DNA from: Phycisphaerae bacterium
GTDB lineage: Bacteria > Planctomycetota > Phycisphaerae > UBA1845 > Fen-1342
NCBI GenBank assembly: GCA_020058145.1
Contig: JAGVEP010000093.1
Location: forward strand, 1-18,470
Length of the DNA stretch: 18,470 bases
Reading direction: 5' to 3'
Both the position numbers and the translations under genes were made by a program. Position 1 is the stretch's first letter; each line of letters begins with the position of its first letter. This document shows, in pieces, positions 7,941 through 16,200 of this stretch. A model generated the notes under the pieces. It made no database searches, was not told where the DNA came from, and saw only the letters and a list, made by a program, of their open reading frames with translations.

Positions 7941-8777
7941 TCACTTTGCGAGCAAACGCATACCCGTCACTGCCAGCAGCACCAGGAACACATACCGCAG
8001 CCAGCGTACCGGCAACTTGTGCGTCAGACCGGCACCGAGCCAACCGCCGAGCAGCGCTCCCGGTGCCAGCCACAGCGCCAACCACCAGGCGACGAGGTGC
8101 AGCGGCGGGTCACCGCCAAGATACGCCAGATCGATGCTCTGGCCGATCGACGTGGCCAGTGCCACGCCGATGATCATCACGGTTGAGGTCGCGATGGCGT
8201 AGCGCAGCCGAATGCCGAGCAGTAGCGACATCGCGGGCACCGCCCAAATTCCGCCGCCAACGCCGAGCAGGCCGGCGATACACCCTGTAGGCAGGCCGAC
8301 GGTGAGCCCGATGAACGCCCTGCGGTGTGGCAGCGGACACTCAGCGCACAAATAGGGCTCCCCCCGGCGTGCGCGCCATTCCTGGAATACACCGATCAAA
8401 ACGACGAGCTCCAGGAACGCACCGAAAATCTGTTTGAGCACTTGGGTGCGTTCCCCGGTGAGCTGCCCGCCGAGGAGAACGCCCGCGACCACGCCCAGTA
8501 TCGCCGGCGGCAGAATCCCCGGCAGCAGCGCGTAAACGACGGCCTTCTGTCGCGCGTGGCGGATAGCGGCGGGGATGGAGAGGACGATTGCGGTCGTGAT
8601 TGACGCCAGGTTGAAAGCGTGAAAGGAATCGCAGCCGTAGGCGTCGCCCAGCACGAAGGTCAGGGCGGGGATCATGACGATGCCGCCCCCGACGCCGAGC
8701 AACCCGCCCGCGACGCCGGCCAGCAGGCCGATGGCGAGCAAGGCGAGTTCTTGCGACCAGCCGAGCGCTGCGAGCAT
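7941..8777 (-). CDS. TauE/SafE family permease (putative sulfite/organosulfonate exporter)
   Basis: This is a 278-residue, very hydrophobic integral membrane protein with about eight helices. It shows the internal duplication characteristic of the TauE/SafE family, with the repeated motif GLLGVGGG in each half (AGGLLGVGGGIVMIPAL near residue 23 and AGLLGVGGGIWAVPAM in the second half). A short central cytoplasmic or periplasmic loop contains CAECPLPHRR. Family members are proposed to export sulfite, sulfoacetate or related anions; the substrate here cannot be deduced. The ATG at 8777 is chosen because it leads straight into the first helix. It lacks a good Shine-Dalgarno sequence: the frame extends upstream to 8882, but only through dispersed-repeat DNA. 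The repeats may have displaced the original promoter and ribosome binding site. The next gene, rpsA, starts about 220 bp downstream on the same strand. Confidence 0.85.
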   Translation of the reverse strand: MLAALGWSQELALLAIGLLAGVAGGLLGVGGGIVMIPALTFVLGDAYGCDSFHAFNLASITTAIVLSIPAAIRHARQKAVVYALLPGILPPAILGVVAGVLLGGQLTGERTQVLKQIFGAFLELVVLIGVFQEWRARRGEPYLCAECPLPHRRAFIGLTVGLPTGCIAGLLGVGGGIWAVPAMSLLLGIRLRYAIATSTVMIIGVALATSIGQSIDLAYLGGDPPLHLVAWWLALWLAPGALLGGWLGAGLTHKLPVRWLRYVFLVLLAVTGMRLLAK

Positions 8778-8790
8778 GGGGAGGATAGTA

Positions 8791-8822
8791 AACCACAGAG
8801 GCACAGAGGCACAGAGAAGAAG
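8791..8822 (-). repeat. Dispersed CTCTGTGCC-type repeat
   Basis: Read on the minus strand, this is CTTCTTCTCTGTGCCTCTG followed by TGCCTCTGTGGTT, including two tandem CTCTGTGCC units. A related sequence, TTCTCTGTGCCTCTG, appears in the opposite orientation at 9073-9087. Together they bracket the repeat-rich gap between the TauE/SafE gene and the next gene. Similar sequences are familiar as short dispersed repeats in many bacterial genomes; that is recollection, not a search. Confidence 0.6.
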
Positions 8823-8846
8823 CGAGCGCCAGCGAGCGACCTTCAG

Positions 8847-8960
8847 AACACGAAGCGCCAGCGAGTGCGTGCGCCGGAACACGAAGCGCCAGCGAGTGCG
8901 TGCGCCGGAACACGAAGCGCCAGCGAGTGCGTGCGCCGGAACACGAAGCGCCAGCGAGTA
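8847..8960. repeat. 31-bp tandem repeat, about 3.7 copies
   Basis: Three identical 31-bp units (8847-8877, 8878-8908, 8909-8939) and a 21-bp partial unit (8940-8960) contain AACACGAAGCGCCAGCGAGT followed by GCGTGCGCCGG. The core GCGCCAGCGAGTGCGT is the same as in the 21-bp array at 1-84. A degenerate copy (AGCGAGCGCCAGCGAGCGACC) precedes it at about 8821. Exact identity of the units points to recent expansion. Units are contiguous with no spacers, so this is not CRISPR. Confidence 0.95.
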
Positions 8961-9098
8961 AACCCACCCCCCCTCCCTCTCAGAGAAGGGACGGGGGAGG
9001 GTGCTGGCCGACGGCTGATGGCTGAGCTGCGAGCCCGGGATTCAAAACTCAGCACTCGCAACTTTGAACTGTCTTCTCTGTGCCTCTGGGGTGAACTC
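8961..9098. repeat. Mosaic of short dispersed repeats in an intergenic gap
   Basis: The gap holds no credible gene but several repeat-like pieces in a row. An imperfect palindrome rich in CCCTCCCTCT/GGGGGAGGG spans 8966-9001. TGATGGCTGA-type sequence lies at about 9011-9025. A TTCAAAACTCAGCACTC piece is at about 9041-9057. An oppositely oriented TTCTCTGTGCCTCTG piece is at 9073-9087. The gap ends six bases before the stop codon of the next minus-strand gene. It looks like a hot spot for repeat accumulation. Confidence 0.55.
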
Positions 9099-9103
9099 CG
9101 CTC

Positions 9104-10270
9104 TCATTTGCCTTCGCGCGCGGCCGGCGCCGATGTCGGCGATTGATTCATGACGGCGTTGAAAATTGTTGACAGCCGAATCAGGGCGTCGCGCTGCCCT
9201 GCGGCGAATTCCTTCTTCTGCTCCGCCTCGTGAACCCACCGTTTGAGCCGGTCGGAGAAGCGGTTGCGTCCTAGCATGGCCGTGGCGTCGGCCCACAAGG
9301 ACCAATGGCGCGCGGTCGTCAGGCCGCCCTCTTTGGCGGCCAGGCGGAGAAGTTGTTCCTGCATGTAGTCGGAAACTCGTTCGGCAACGGGGGGATAGCG
9401 CGCCAGCAAGCAACGGTAGACAATCAGCAGCCGAGTCGTCAGGTCCGCGCAAACTGCCGGGTGGCCGAACTCGCCCAGGGCGGTTGCGGAAGCCTCGCGT
9501 ACCGCCCGCGCGAAGAGCGCGCGGTCGCGCGGCGGGTCTCGCAACAGTGCGGTCAAGGCCGCCACCGCGCGCTCGTAGCGCGCGTTGCGGAACTCGGCCG
9601 GTATTGAGTTTTGGCTACGCAGATCCTCTGCATACAGAGCAAATTCCGCACCCCAATGCTGTTCGCAAGCGCGGGACACGACCCCGCGTAGCACCTCGCT
9701 GTCGATGGCCTCGGCCCAGTTGAACGCGTCGGTCAAGAGCGCTTCGACCTGCGCCTGCGCCTCGGGGTCATCAAACCCAACATGGTCCAAGGCGGTCGCG
9801 GTTCGCGCTTCAATTCCCGACCCATCCTGGCCGCCGCCGGCCCGGACGTACTCCAGAAGTCCAGCTATCAGTCGCTGCCGAGCGCTGTCGGGCACCCGGT
9901 CCTCCGGCCAGCGCGCGACCGCATCGATTTGCATCACAATGTAGTTCTGCATACCCATATTCAAAGGAGGGTAGCCGTTGTCGACCCACAGCTCATCGAT
10001 GAGCCGGTCCGCCAGCGCCTCGTCGAAAACAACGTTGTCGCCGCAATATTCTTCGGCAATAGTGCTCATGCGGCTCTGGGCTATCTTCAGCAGCCCTGCG
10101 GTCTCGGGCCGTTCGCTCAGAGGTATTTGCCGCTCAGGCTCCGCGTCCATGGCATCCCACTCTGCTTTCGTTCGCGGCCAAACGTCACCCGGAGGTAAGG
10201 CGCCGCGGGACTGAGTGAGGGAGACCGGCGCAAGCAGTGCAAGGGTCATCAAACCAAGCACGTATCGCAT
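9104..10270 (-). CDS. Exported protein of unknown function
   Basis: This 388-residue protein was not recognised. It begins with a clear signal peptide (MRYVLGLMTLALLAPVSLTQS), so it should be exported. The mature part is mostly helix-favouring and soluble, rich in Ala, Arg, Glu and Leu, with no transmembrane segment, no dockerin tail and no lipobox. Three cysteines are present outside the signal (in EEYCGD, SRACEQ and AVCADL), with no heme or metal motif. Helical-repeat character (for example RYERAVAALTALLRDPP, VREASATALGEFG) is possible but weak. The ATG at 10270 has GAGG eight bases upstream. The 3' end adjoins repeat DNA at 8961-9098. It lies 249 bp downstream of the small cysteine-rich gene, on the same strand. 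Confidence 0.75.
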   Translation of the reverse strand: MRYVLGLMTLALLAPVSLTQSRGALPPGDVWPRTKAEWDAMDAEPERQIPLSERPETAGLLKIAQSRMSTIAEEYCGDNVVFDEALADRLIDELWVDNGYPPLNMGMQNYIVMQIDAVARWPEDRVPDSARQRLIAGLLEYVRAGGGQDGSGIEARTATALDHVGFDDPEAQAQVEALLTDAFNWAEAIDSEVLRGVVSRACEQHWGAEFALYAEDLRSQNSIPAEFRNARYERAVAALTALLRDPPRDRALFARAVREASATALGEFGHPAVCADLTTRLLIVYRCLLARYPPVAERVSDYMQEQLLRLAAKEGGLTTARHWSLWADATAMLGRNRFSDRLKRWVHEAEQKKEFAAGQRDALIRLSTIFNAVMNQSPTSAPAAREGK

Positions 10271-10519
10271 CGTCGTCGCCTCAGTGTGTTTGAGTTATTC
10301 GGAAAGCTGCGCCGAAGGGCACCAATGGCTGTCCCGGGTTCTTACGAATCGCGCGGACCCGCCATCGGAACACGACCCGCGCGAGGCGGGCCACGCCACG
10401 GACTGGCGTCTGAGCGGCGTCCGGGGTTCGGATAGCGGCACACCGCCAACGCTCGACGACACACTGGCACTATGGCGTTGACGGCAGTTTGGAGCCTGTC
10501 GCGCGGACCGGGAGGCCTC

Positions 10520-10819
10520 TTAGTTGCCACCGGGCGGCGGTGGCGGCGGAGGCGCCGGCCAGATGACCTGCGCGCAATGTCCCAGGCATGCGTCCAGGGC
10601 CGTCCGCTTACTTGAGAAGTTCATGCAGCACTGGGTACAGGCCGTTGCGGTATCGCACTTGGCAGCACAAGCGTTGATGCAGTTGTTGGGAGCCGCGCAG
10701 GTCGCGCCGCTCAGTTCGCTCTGCTGGCATTCGATGTAGATCGCTAGCGCCGTGGTTGCCGTGAACAGCACGACTCCGGCAACGAGCAACAACAGAAGAT
10801 GGTTACGACGATGTGTCAC
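10520..10819 (-). CDS. Small exported ten-cysteine protein with polyproline tail
   Basis: The product is 99 residues. A signal peptide (hydrophobic core LLLLLVAGVVLFTATTALA) is followed by a mature domain of about 70 residues with ten cysteines. They are arranged as C-x9-C-x5-C-x3-C-x3-C-x5-C-x2-CC-x12-C-x3-C (CINACAAKC, CTQCC, CLGHC). Repeated CX3C spacing with helix-favouring residues suggests a disulfide-stapled helical hairpin, and metal binding is an alternative. The last residues are APPPPPPPGGN. The start is a GTG at 10819, supported by GAGGA seven bases upstream and by a good promoter at 10932-10960. No family was recognised. The even cysteine count and export signal favour an oxidised periplasmic or surface protein. 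Confidence 0.75.
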   Translation of the reverse strand: MTHRRNHLLLLLVAGVVLFTATTALAIYIECQQSELSGATCAAPNNCINACAAKCDTATACTQCCMNFSSKRTALDACLGHCAQVIWPAPPPPPPPGGN

Positions 10820-10931
10820 TGGGGGGTCCTCGCTGAAATGGTGCCACCGCCTAGCTAAACGCTGTCCTCATGGACAGGTCGGACTGACGGCCCCGCGGCC
10901 CGTTCCGGCTGGAGCACCAGCACCTGTGACC

Positions 10932-10960
10932 AATATTGCTCCGGATTCCCAGGTTGTCAA
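10932..10960 (-). promoter_or_regulatory. Sigma70-type promoter for the ten-cysteine protein gene
   Basis: On the minus strand a perfect -35 box TTGACA (10960-10955) is followed after 17 bp by AATATT (10937-10932, four of six matches to TATAAT). Transcription would begin near 10925, leaving a leader of roughly 105 nt before the GTG start at 10819. It lies in the 474-bp divergent gap between this gene and the TPR membrane protein gene. Confidence 0.55.
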
Positions 10961-11191
10961 GTCCCCTAGGAAGAAAACCGCGTTACATTTTGTTAGCATC
11001 GCCGTTCGTCGGCACTATCACCTCGTACGTGGGCCTTGGCCGCACCGCGTCGGCGCATGGACGGAAAATCCCGGTCGATGGACCAGGCGCTCTCGTCGCT
11101 GGACGGAGAATGTCGCCCAGCGGACCGAAACGAGCGCTATGGGGCCGTTTGGCCTTGGCGGCCCTGTTTTAGAGGAAGTGCGTCGCTACCC

Positions 11192-11240
11192 GTTCCCTGT
11201 TCCCTGTTCCCCGTTCCCTATTCCGTATTCCCGGTTCCCT
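11192..11240 (+). repeat. Heptamer tandem repeat (GTTCCCT)n
   Basis: Seven consecutive 7-bp units: GTTCCCT, GTTCCCT, GTTCCCC, GTTCCCT, ATTCCGT, ATTCCCG, GTTCCCT. The array is non-coding, lying upstream of the start of the TPR membrane protein, although the reading frame stays open through it. It resembles the short tandemly repeated heptamers known from cyanobacteria and other phyla. Confidence 0.9.
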
Positions 11241-11241
11241 C

Positions 11242-11267
11242 GGCGTCGGCCGTGAGAAGCCGACGCC
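11242..11267. other. Inverted repeat (hairpin) upstream of the TPR membrane protein gene
   Basis: GGCGTCGGC (11242-11250) and GCCGACGCC (11259-11267) form a perfect 9-bp stem with an 8-base loop. It ends 14 bp before the TATAAT box of the following gene, so it overlaps where a -35 element would be. It could be an operator-like site or simply another dispersed repeat, since the GTCGGC motif recurs inside the gene at 11728-11848. Confidence 0.6.
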
Positions 11268-11281
11268 GCGGCGCAACCGCT

Positions 11282-11287
11282 TATAAT
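11282..11287 (+). promoter_or_regulatory. TATAAT -10 box immediately before the ATG (possible leaderless start)
   Basis: A perfect TATAAT is followed by GCGGCG and then the ATG at 11294. Transcription normally starts about seven bases after the -10 box, which would place the first base of the mRNA at or next to the start codon. No Shine-Dalgarno sequence is present. A -35 box is weak (CCGACG at 11260-11265, 16-bp spacer). Confidence 0.5.
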
Positions 11288-11293
11288 GCGGCG

Positions 11294-13291
11294 ATGTCCG
11301 TTCCGCGGCCGGGTTCTCCGCCCAAAAAACCGTGCTCGCCCGCCTCGCCCGGCTACTGGCGGCTGTTGGGACCCATGCTCGTGGTCGTCGCGGGAGCTCT
11401 GGCGTACGCCAACAGCTTCCACGGCGTTTTCCTGTATGACGATCCGCCTTCAATCGTGGACAATCCCCCCCTGCGGACACTGTGGCCGACCTGGCCGGAA
11501 ATGTGGGCCAAGAAAGACACGACCTTTGCGGGACGGCCCGTGGCGGCGTTCACCTTCGCCTTGAACTACGCCATCAGCGGGTTCGATGCCTGGAGCTACC
11601 ACCTTCTCAACATTGCGATTCACGTCCTGTGCGGGCTGGCGCTGTGGGGGCTGCTGCGGCGAACGATGGAGGGTGTGGCGTCTGCCCCCGACGGGGAACG
11701 CGGGACCCCGGACCGCGCGCCAATTCCACGTCGGCCACGGGGGGCCGACGCTACTTCGCCGCGGGGGGCTGACGCTACTGGTCCTCTACGGCCGACGAGG
11801 ACGTCGGCCGCTACGGGCCGGCCGACACGGGGGTCGGCCGCTACGGGAGGTGCCGGCGCGGCACTGGCCATAACGCTGCTCTGGCTCGTCCACCCGCTAC
11901 AAACCGAGAGCGTGACGTACATCAGCACGCGCACCGAGTCGCTGATGTCGCTTTTCCTGCTGCTGACGTTGTATTGCGTCCTCCGCAGCACCACTTCGAC
12001 TCGCGGCCGATGGTGGTTCGTCCTCGCCGTCGCCTGCTGCGCGCTCGGCATGGGCAGCAAGGAAGTGATGGTCGTCGCGCCGCTCTTGGTGCTGCTCTAT
12101 GACCGCACGTTTCTGGCCGGCTCTTTTGCCGCGGCCCTGCGTCGGCGGGTGTGGTTGTACGTCGGTTTGGCGGCTACCTGGCTGCTTCTGGCGGGTCTGC
12201 TCGCGCTGCAACCGCGCGCGAAATCTGTCGGGTTTCATCACGCCGACATCAAATGGTGGGAATACGCGCTGACGCAGTTCGGCGTGCTCGTCCACTACCT
12301 GCGGCTGAGCGTCTGGCCGCGTCCGCTGATTTTCTGCTACGACTCGTGGCCGGTGGCGCGCTCGTTTTTTGCGGTATGGCCGCAAGCGGTACTGATCACC
12401 GCGCTGGCGGTCGGTACGCTGTGGGCCCTCTGGCGCCGGCCGTGGCTGGGGTTTCTCGGGGCGTGGTTCTTTCTGATTCTCGCGCCATCCTCGAGCGTCG
12501 TCCCCATCGTTACCGAGGTCGCTGCGGAACGACGGATGTACTTGCCGCTCGCCGCCGTAATTCTGCTCGTCGTGCTCGGGGCTGCACGCTGGCTGCTGTG
12601 CGGGCGTCCGCGCTGGATCGGCGTCGGTCTCACGATTGTGCTGATTGTGGCATGCACGGGCGGCACGCTGCAGCGCAACCGAGTCTATAACAGCGTGGAA
12701 ACCGCTTGGCGCGACGTGCTACGCACCTATCCCGACAGTCCGGGCGCCCACCTCTCGCTCGCGACCGAGTTCTACATGCAAGGCCGCACCGACGCAGGCA
12801 TCGCCATCCTCGAAGCGCTGCTCAAACGCGATCCGGGCGTGTGGGAGGCGCACTACGGTCTCGGCCACGGCTATCGGAGCAAGGACGACTTCCCCAGGGC
12901 GGCCGAGCACTACGGTCGCGCGGTGCGCATCGACCCCAACGACTGCCGCGCGCGGACCAACTACGGCGGCCTGCTGCTAATCCTCGGGAAACCCGCGGAA
13001 GCAGAAACGCAACTCGTCGAATCGCTGCGGCTCAAGCCGGACCAGCCGTTCGCACTGTTCCATCTCGGCCGTACGTACGAAACCGAACACCGCTTGGACG
13101 ACGCCGCGCAAGCTTACAGGCGCTGGCTGAAGCTCGATCCAAACACGGCGATGGCGCACGCCCGGCTGGGGATTGTGCTAGCGGCCCAGGGGCGAACCGC
13201 CGACGCTACCCAGCACCTGGAACAGGCGCTACGGCTTCAATCCGACCTCACGGAGGCACAGGACGCCCTGGCGCGACTCCGCAGACCGTAG
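11294..13291 (+). CDS. TMTC-like polytopic membrane protein with C-terminal TPR repeats
   Basis: The product is 665 residues. The N-terminal two thirds is polytopic membrane protein of the GT-C glycosyltransferase type. After the first helix comes an acidic loop motif (FLYDDPPS, D49 and D50), where GT-C enzymes keep catalytic acids. GRPVAAFTF and WSYHLLNIAIHV segments follow, as in TMTC/DUF1736-like proteins, some of which are O-mannosyltransferases. Residues about 466-660 form five to six tetratricopeptide repeats (for example HLSLATEFYMQGRTDAGIAI) likely to bind protein. The ATG at 11294 is chosen because the frame further upstream runs through a heptamer repeat and a hairpin. Residues about 136-186 are encoded by repeat DNA inserted in frame. 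The stop codon (TAG, 13289-13291) lies inside a palindromic repeat, and the gene overlaps the convergent cytochrome gene by 63 bp. Sugar-transferase activity is inference. Confidence 0.85.
   Translation: MSVPRPGSPPKKPCSPASPGYWRLLGPMLVVVAGALAYANSFHGVFLYDDPPSIVDNPPLRTLWPTWPEMWAKKDTTFAGRPVAAFTFALNYAISGFDAWSYHLLNIAIHVLCGLALWGLLRRTMEGVASAPDGERGTPDRAPIPRRPRGADATSPRGADATGPLRPTRTSAATGRPTRGSAATGGAGAALAITLLWLVHPLQTESVTYISTRTESLMSLFLLLTLYCVLRSTTSTRGRWWFVLAVACCALGMGSKEVMVVAPLLVLLYDRTFLAGSFAAALRRRVWLYVGLAATWLLLAGLLALQPRAKSVGFHHADIKWWEYALTQFGVLVHYLRLSVWPRPLIFCYDSWPVARSFFAVWPQAVLITALAVGTLWALWRRPWLGFLGAWFFLILAPSSSVVPIVTEVAAERRMYLPLAAVILLVVLGAARWLLCGRPRWIGVGLTIVLIVACTGGTLQRNRVYNSVETAWRDVLRTYPDSPGAHLSLATEFYMQGRTDAGIAILEALLKRDPGVWEAHYGLGHGYRSKDDFPRAAEHYGRAVRIDPNDCRARTNYGGLLLILGKPAEAETQLVESLRLKPDQPFALFHLGRTYETEHRLDDAAQAYRRWLKLDPNTAMAHARLGIVLAAQGRTADATQHLEQALRLQSDLTEAQDALARLRRP
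11728..11848 (+). repeat. Repeat cluster inserted in frame within the TPR membrane protein
   Basis: About 120 bp contain GGGGGCCGACGCTACT and GGGGGCTGACGCTACT, then two CGTCGGCCGCTACGGG-like units in the opposite sense. The seven-base GTCGGCC/GGCCGAC theme occurs about seven times in alternating orientation. Translation gives Arg/Gly/Ala/Thr-rich low-complexity sequence (GADATSPRGADATGP, TSAATGRPTRGSAATGG) in a loop between two membrane helices. The reading frame is kept. Confidence 0.8.
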
Positions 13292-16200
13292 GGTGGGCAT
13301 TGCCCACCGCCTGGACGACCGCCGCGCGGGCCCGCTTTCGCCACCGCGCCATCCCAGCACAGGGGTCTTATGGCAGGCACCGCACGTGGTCGTCGTCACG
13401 TTCGTTCGCGGGTATTCCATCGGCGTGTGGTCCATCTCGTGACAACGAATGTAGCAATTGCCGCTGGTCTGCGGGCCGTTGAGCCAGAACGCGGTGCCGC
13501 CGTCTTTCCCGTCGATGAACTCCGTGCCGTAGCCGCCGTGGCGAACGGGATAATCCAAGTCAATCAGTCCCGGCTCGCCCGCGTCGAAACCGCGGTGTAC
13601 ATCATGGCAGTGGATGCACGGAGCCTGGCCCCAGTTCACGTGTACTTCATGGTTCCCATCGAAGGCATTGGCCTGCACCATGATCCGTTCTTCGACGTGG
13701 CACTGCCAGCAGGCCGCGTAATCAGAACCGCCGGGTGTGTAAGGATTGCTATCCGCCACGACGTAATTCTGGCGCAGCAGCGCTGGTTGGGTTGAGCCGT
13801 GCCAGGCGTGGCAGTGCCGGCAACTGGACGGCCCCAGTTCCGTGCTGTGGGTCGTGCCGACAAACGCCGCCTTGTTGTACCCCGTGCCCGGCGCGGTCGG
13901 CGGGAACGTGACACTTGCCGGCGGCGATCCATCATGACAGGTCAGACAGAAGGCTTCGTCCGTGCCGGCCCAGGCGGCGCCGGAGTCGGGGTCAATCAAG
14001 CGTGTGCTGTCGCTGGCCACGTGCGGGTCGTGGCAGTTCTTGCACTCCACCTTCGAGCCGTCGGTCTGCTCGAGCGCGCTGACCTTGTGGTGGCTCGGCT
14101 GTGCAAACTGCGACTGGATGTCGCCCGCCGGCCCGTTCGGTCCATGGCAGGAATAGCACAGACCCTCTTCCTGGCGCAGCGGGTCGCCGGGCACGGGGGG
14201 CTGATTCGCGTCCCAGGGAGCCAGGAGATGCGTTTTGACCGAGCCGTGCCCGGTGCTGTGACATCCGAAGGTCTCGCCGTCGCCCATGCACGTCATCTGA
14301 GCGACCTTGTGCGTCGACGCCGCCCAGGATGTCGCGTTCGCGATCGGCGGCATCAGGCCGTCGGAAAACGGCGCCGCACCGCCCGCCCCATCGCTGTCGT
14401 GGCAAGCCAGGCAGAACGGTTCGAGCTTCCGGGCCTCGGTTGCATTGCTGCGCGGGTCGCCGTCGAGCGTGACCACCGTGGTCGCGTTGTTGGGATCGTC
14501 CACGTTGCGCAGACGCACGTGGCCAAGCTGGTGCGCGCTCATCTCGTGGCAAACGCGGCAGTCCGCGTCGGTCACGCTGCCCGCGACGTGGTGCGACGCC
14601 AGACCGAATTCGCTGACCATCGCGCGCCGGCTTCCCTGCGGCGTGCTGTGGCAGCCCACGCAAGAGGTTCCGCCGACCGGTATGAAGCCGTTGCCGTGCG
14701 GGTGGCACGTCGTGCAGTCGGCACCATCGTGGTGCGCCGTGCCATTGCCGTTATACGTGTGGTAAGGCGTGTCCGTGTGGCACACCTGGCAAATGCCGTC
14801 ATTTGCACCGACGCCGTCGTCGAAACTCCCCGGTCCGGTGCGAGCCGTGAAGACGACCGGAAAATCCTGGTTGAGCGTCTGATTGTGTACTTGACTCAGG
14901 ACCAAAGACAGGTTCCCGTTGTTCGGGTCGTGCGGATTGTGGCATTCCGTGCAGGCTGGGGTCCAACTTTCCCCAGTCGTGTGAATGGTCGGAGCATTCG
15001 CGCCGCCGTGGCAGGTCTGGCAGAACGGTACAAGCTGATTGGGGTCACCATTCACGGCGAACGCGGACGACTGGCTGTTGGGGTCATCCCAGAGCCGCAC
15101 TGCGCCGGCCTGGTGCTGGCTCAGGTCATGGCATTGCACGCAGTCCGCATCGGTCAGTACGCCGCCCGCGAGGTGGTGCCCGCCGCTGCCATCGGCGTTG
15201 ACGATTTTTGGCCGCGGGCCCTGCGACGTGCTGTGGCAGCCCACGCACGAAGTTCCGCCCGGCGGTACGAAACCGTTGCCGTGCGGGTGGCACGTCGTGC
15301 AGTCCGCGCCCGCGTGGTGCAGGCTGCCGCCGCCATCCGCGCGGTGATACCGGGTTGTGGTATGGCAAATCTGGCAGATGCCATCGTTGGCCCCGGTCCC
15401 GTCGTCGAAGCTCCCCGGTCCCGTGGCCGCACGGAAGACCACCGGTAAATCCGTGTTCAACGTCTGGTTTTGCACGCTGTTCGCGACCAGCGCGCGGTTT
15501 GTGCTCGCGGGGTTGTGCAATTCGTGGCACTCGGTGCAAGCGGGTGTCCAGCCGGTCCCAGTGGTGTGTACCGCGGGATGATCGGCGCCGCTGTGGCAGC
15601 CCTGGCAGAGCTGGACGAGCTGCGCGGGGTCGCCGTTCACCGCGAAGGCTGATGTGCGGGTGCTCGGGTCATTCCAAAGCCGGACTGTGCCCGCTTGGTG
15701 CTGGCTTGTGTCATGACACCGAATGCAATCGGCATCCGTCAGCGCGCTGCCCGCGAGGTGGTGTCCGCCGGTCCCATCCGCATTCACCACCTTGCCCCGC
15801 GGTCCCCGGGGTGAGCTATGGCAGGCCACGCACGAAGTTCCGCCGGCCGGCACAAATCCGTTGATGTGCTCGTGGCAGCTCGTGCAGTCCTCCGCATCAT
15901 GGTGCGGGCTGCCGCTGCCGTCGGCGCGGTGATAGCGGGTCGTCGTATGGCAAATCTGGCAGATGCCGTCGTTGGCTCCGGTTCCGTCCTCGAAGCTCCC
16001 CGGTCCGGTGCGGGCCGCGAACACTACGGCCGCGTCGCTGTTTAGCGTGCGGTTGTGCACTTTTTGCAGGACCAGCGACAGGTTTTGCGTCGCCGGGCTG
16101 TGTACCGCGTGGCACTCCGTGCAGACCGGCTGCCACGTGCCGCCCGTGCTATGGATTAGCGGATGGCGACCGCCGCCGTGACAGCCGAGGCAAAACGTTG

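Noticed and set aside
8778..8882. N-terminal extension of the TauE/SafE permease to 8882
   Set aside because: The extension is encoded entirely by dispersed repeats (CTCTGTGCC-type and the 31-bp unit) and would add a non-family arginine-rich leader.
8847..8960. CRISPR-like array
   Set aside because: The 31-bp units are contiguous and identical, with no variable spacers and no cas genes nearby. It is a simple tandem repeat.
11036..11293. Upstream extension of the TPR membrane protein to an ATG at 11036
   Set aside because: The added residues are translated from a heptamer microsatellite and a hairpin, and would lie upstream of the TATAAT box. The ATG at 11294 leads directly to the first membrane helix.
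13799..15448. Plus-strand open frame of 549 codons
   Set aside because: It is antisense to the multiheme cytochrome. Its apparent repeats are only the shadow of the 585-bp coding repeats on the other strand.
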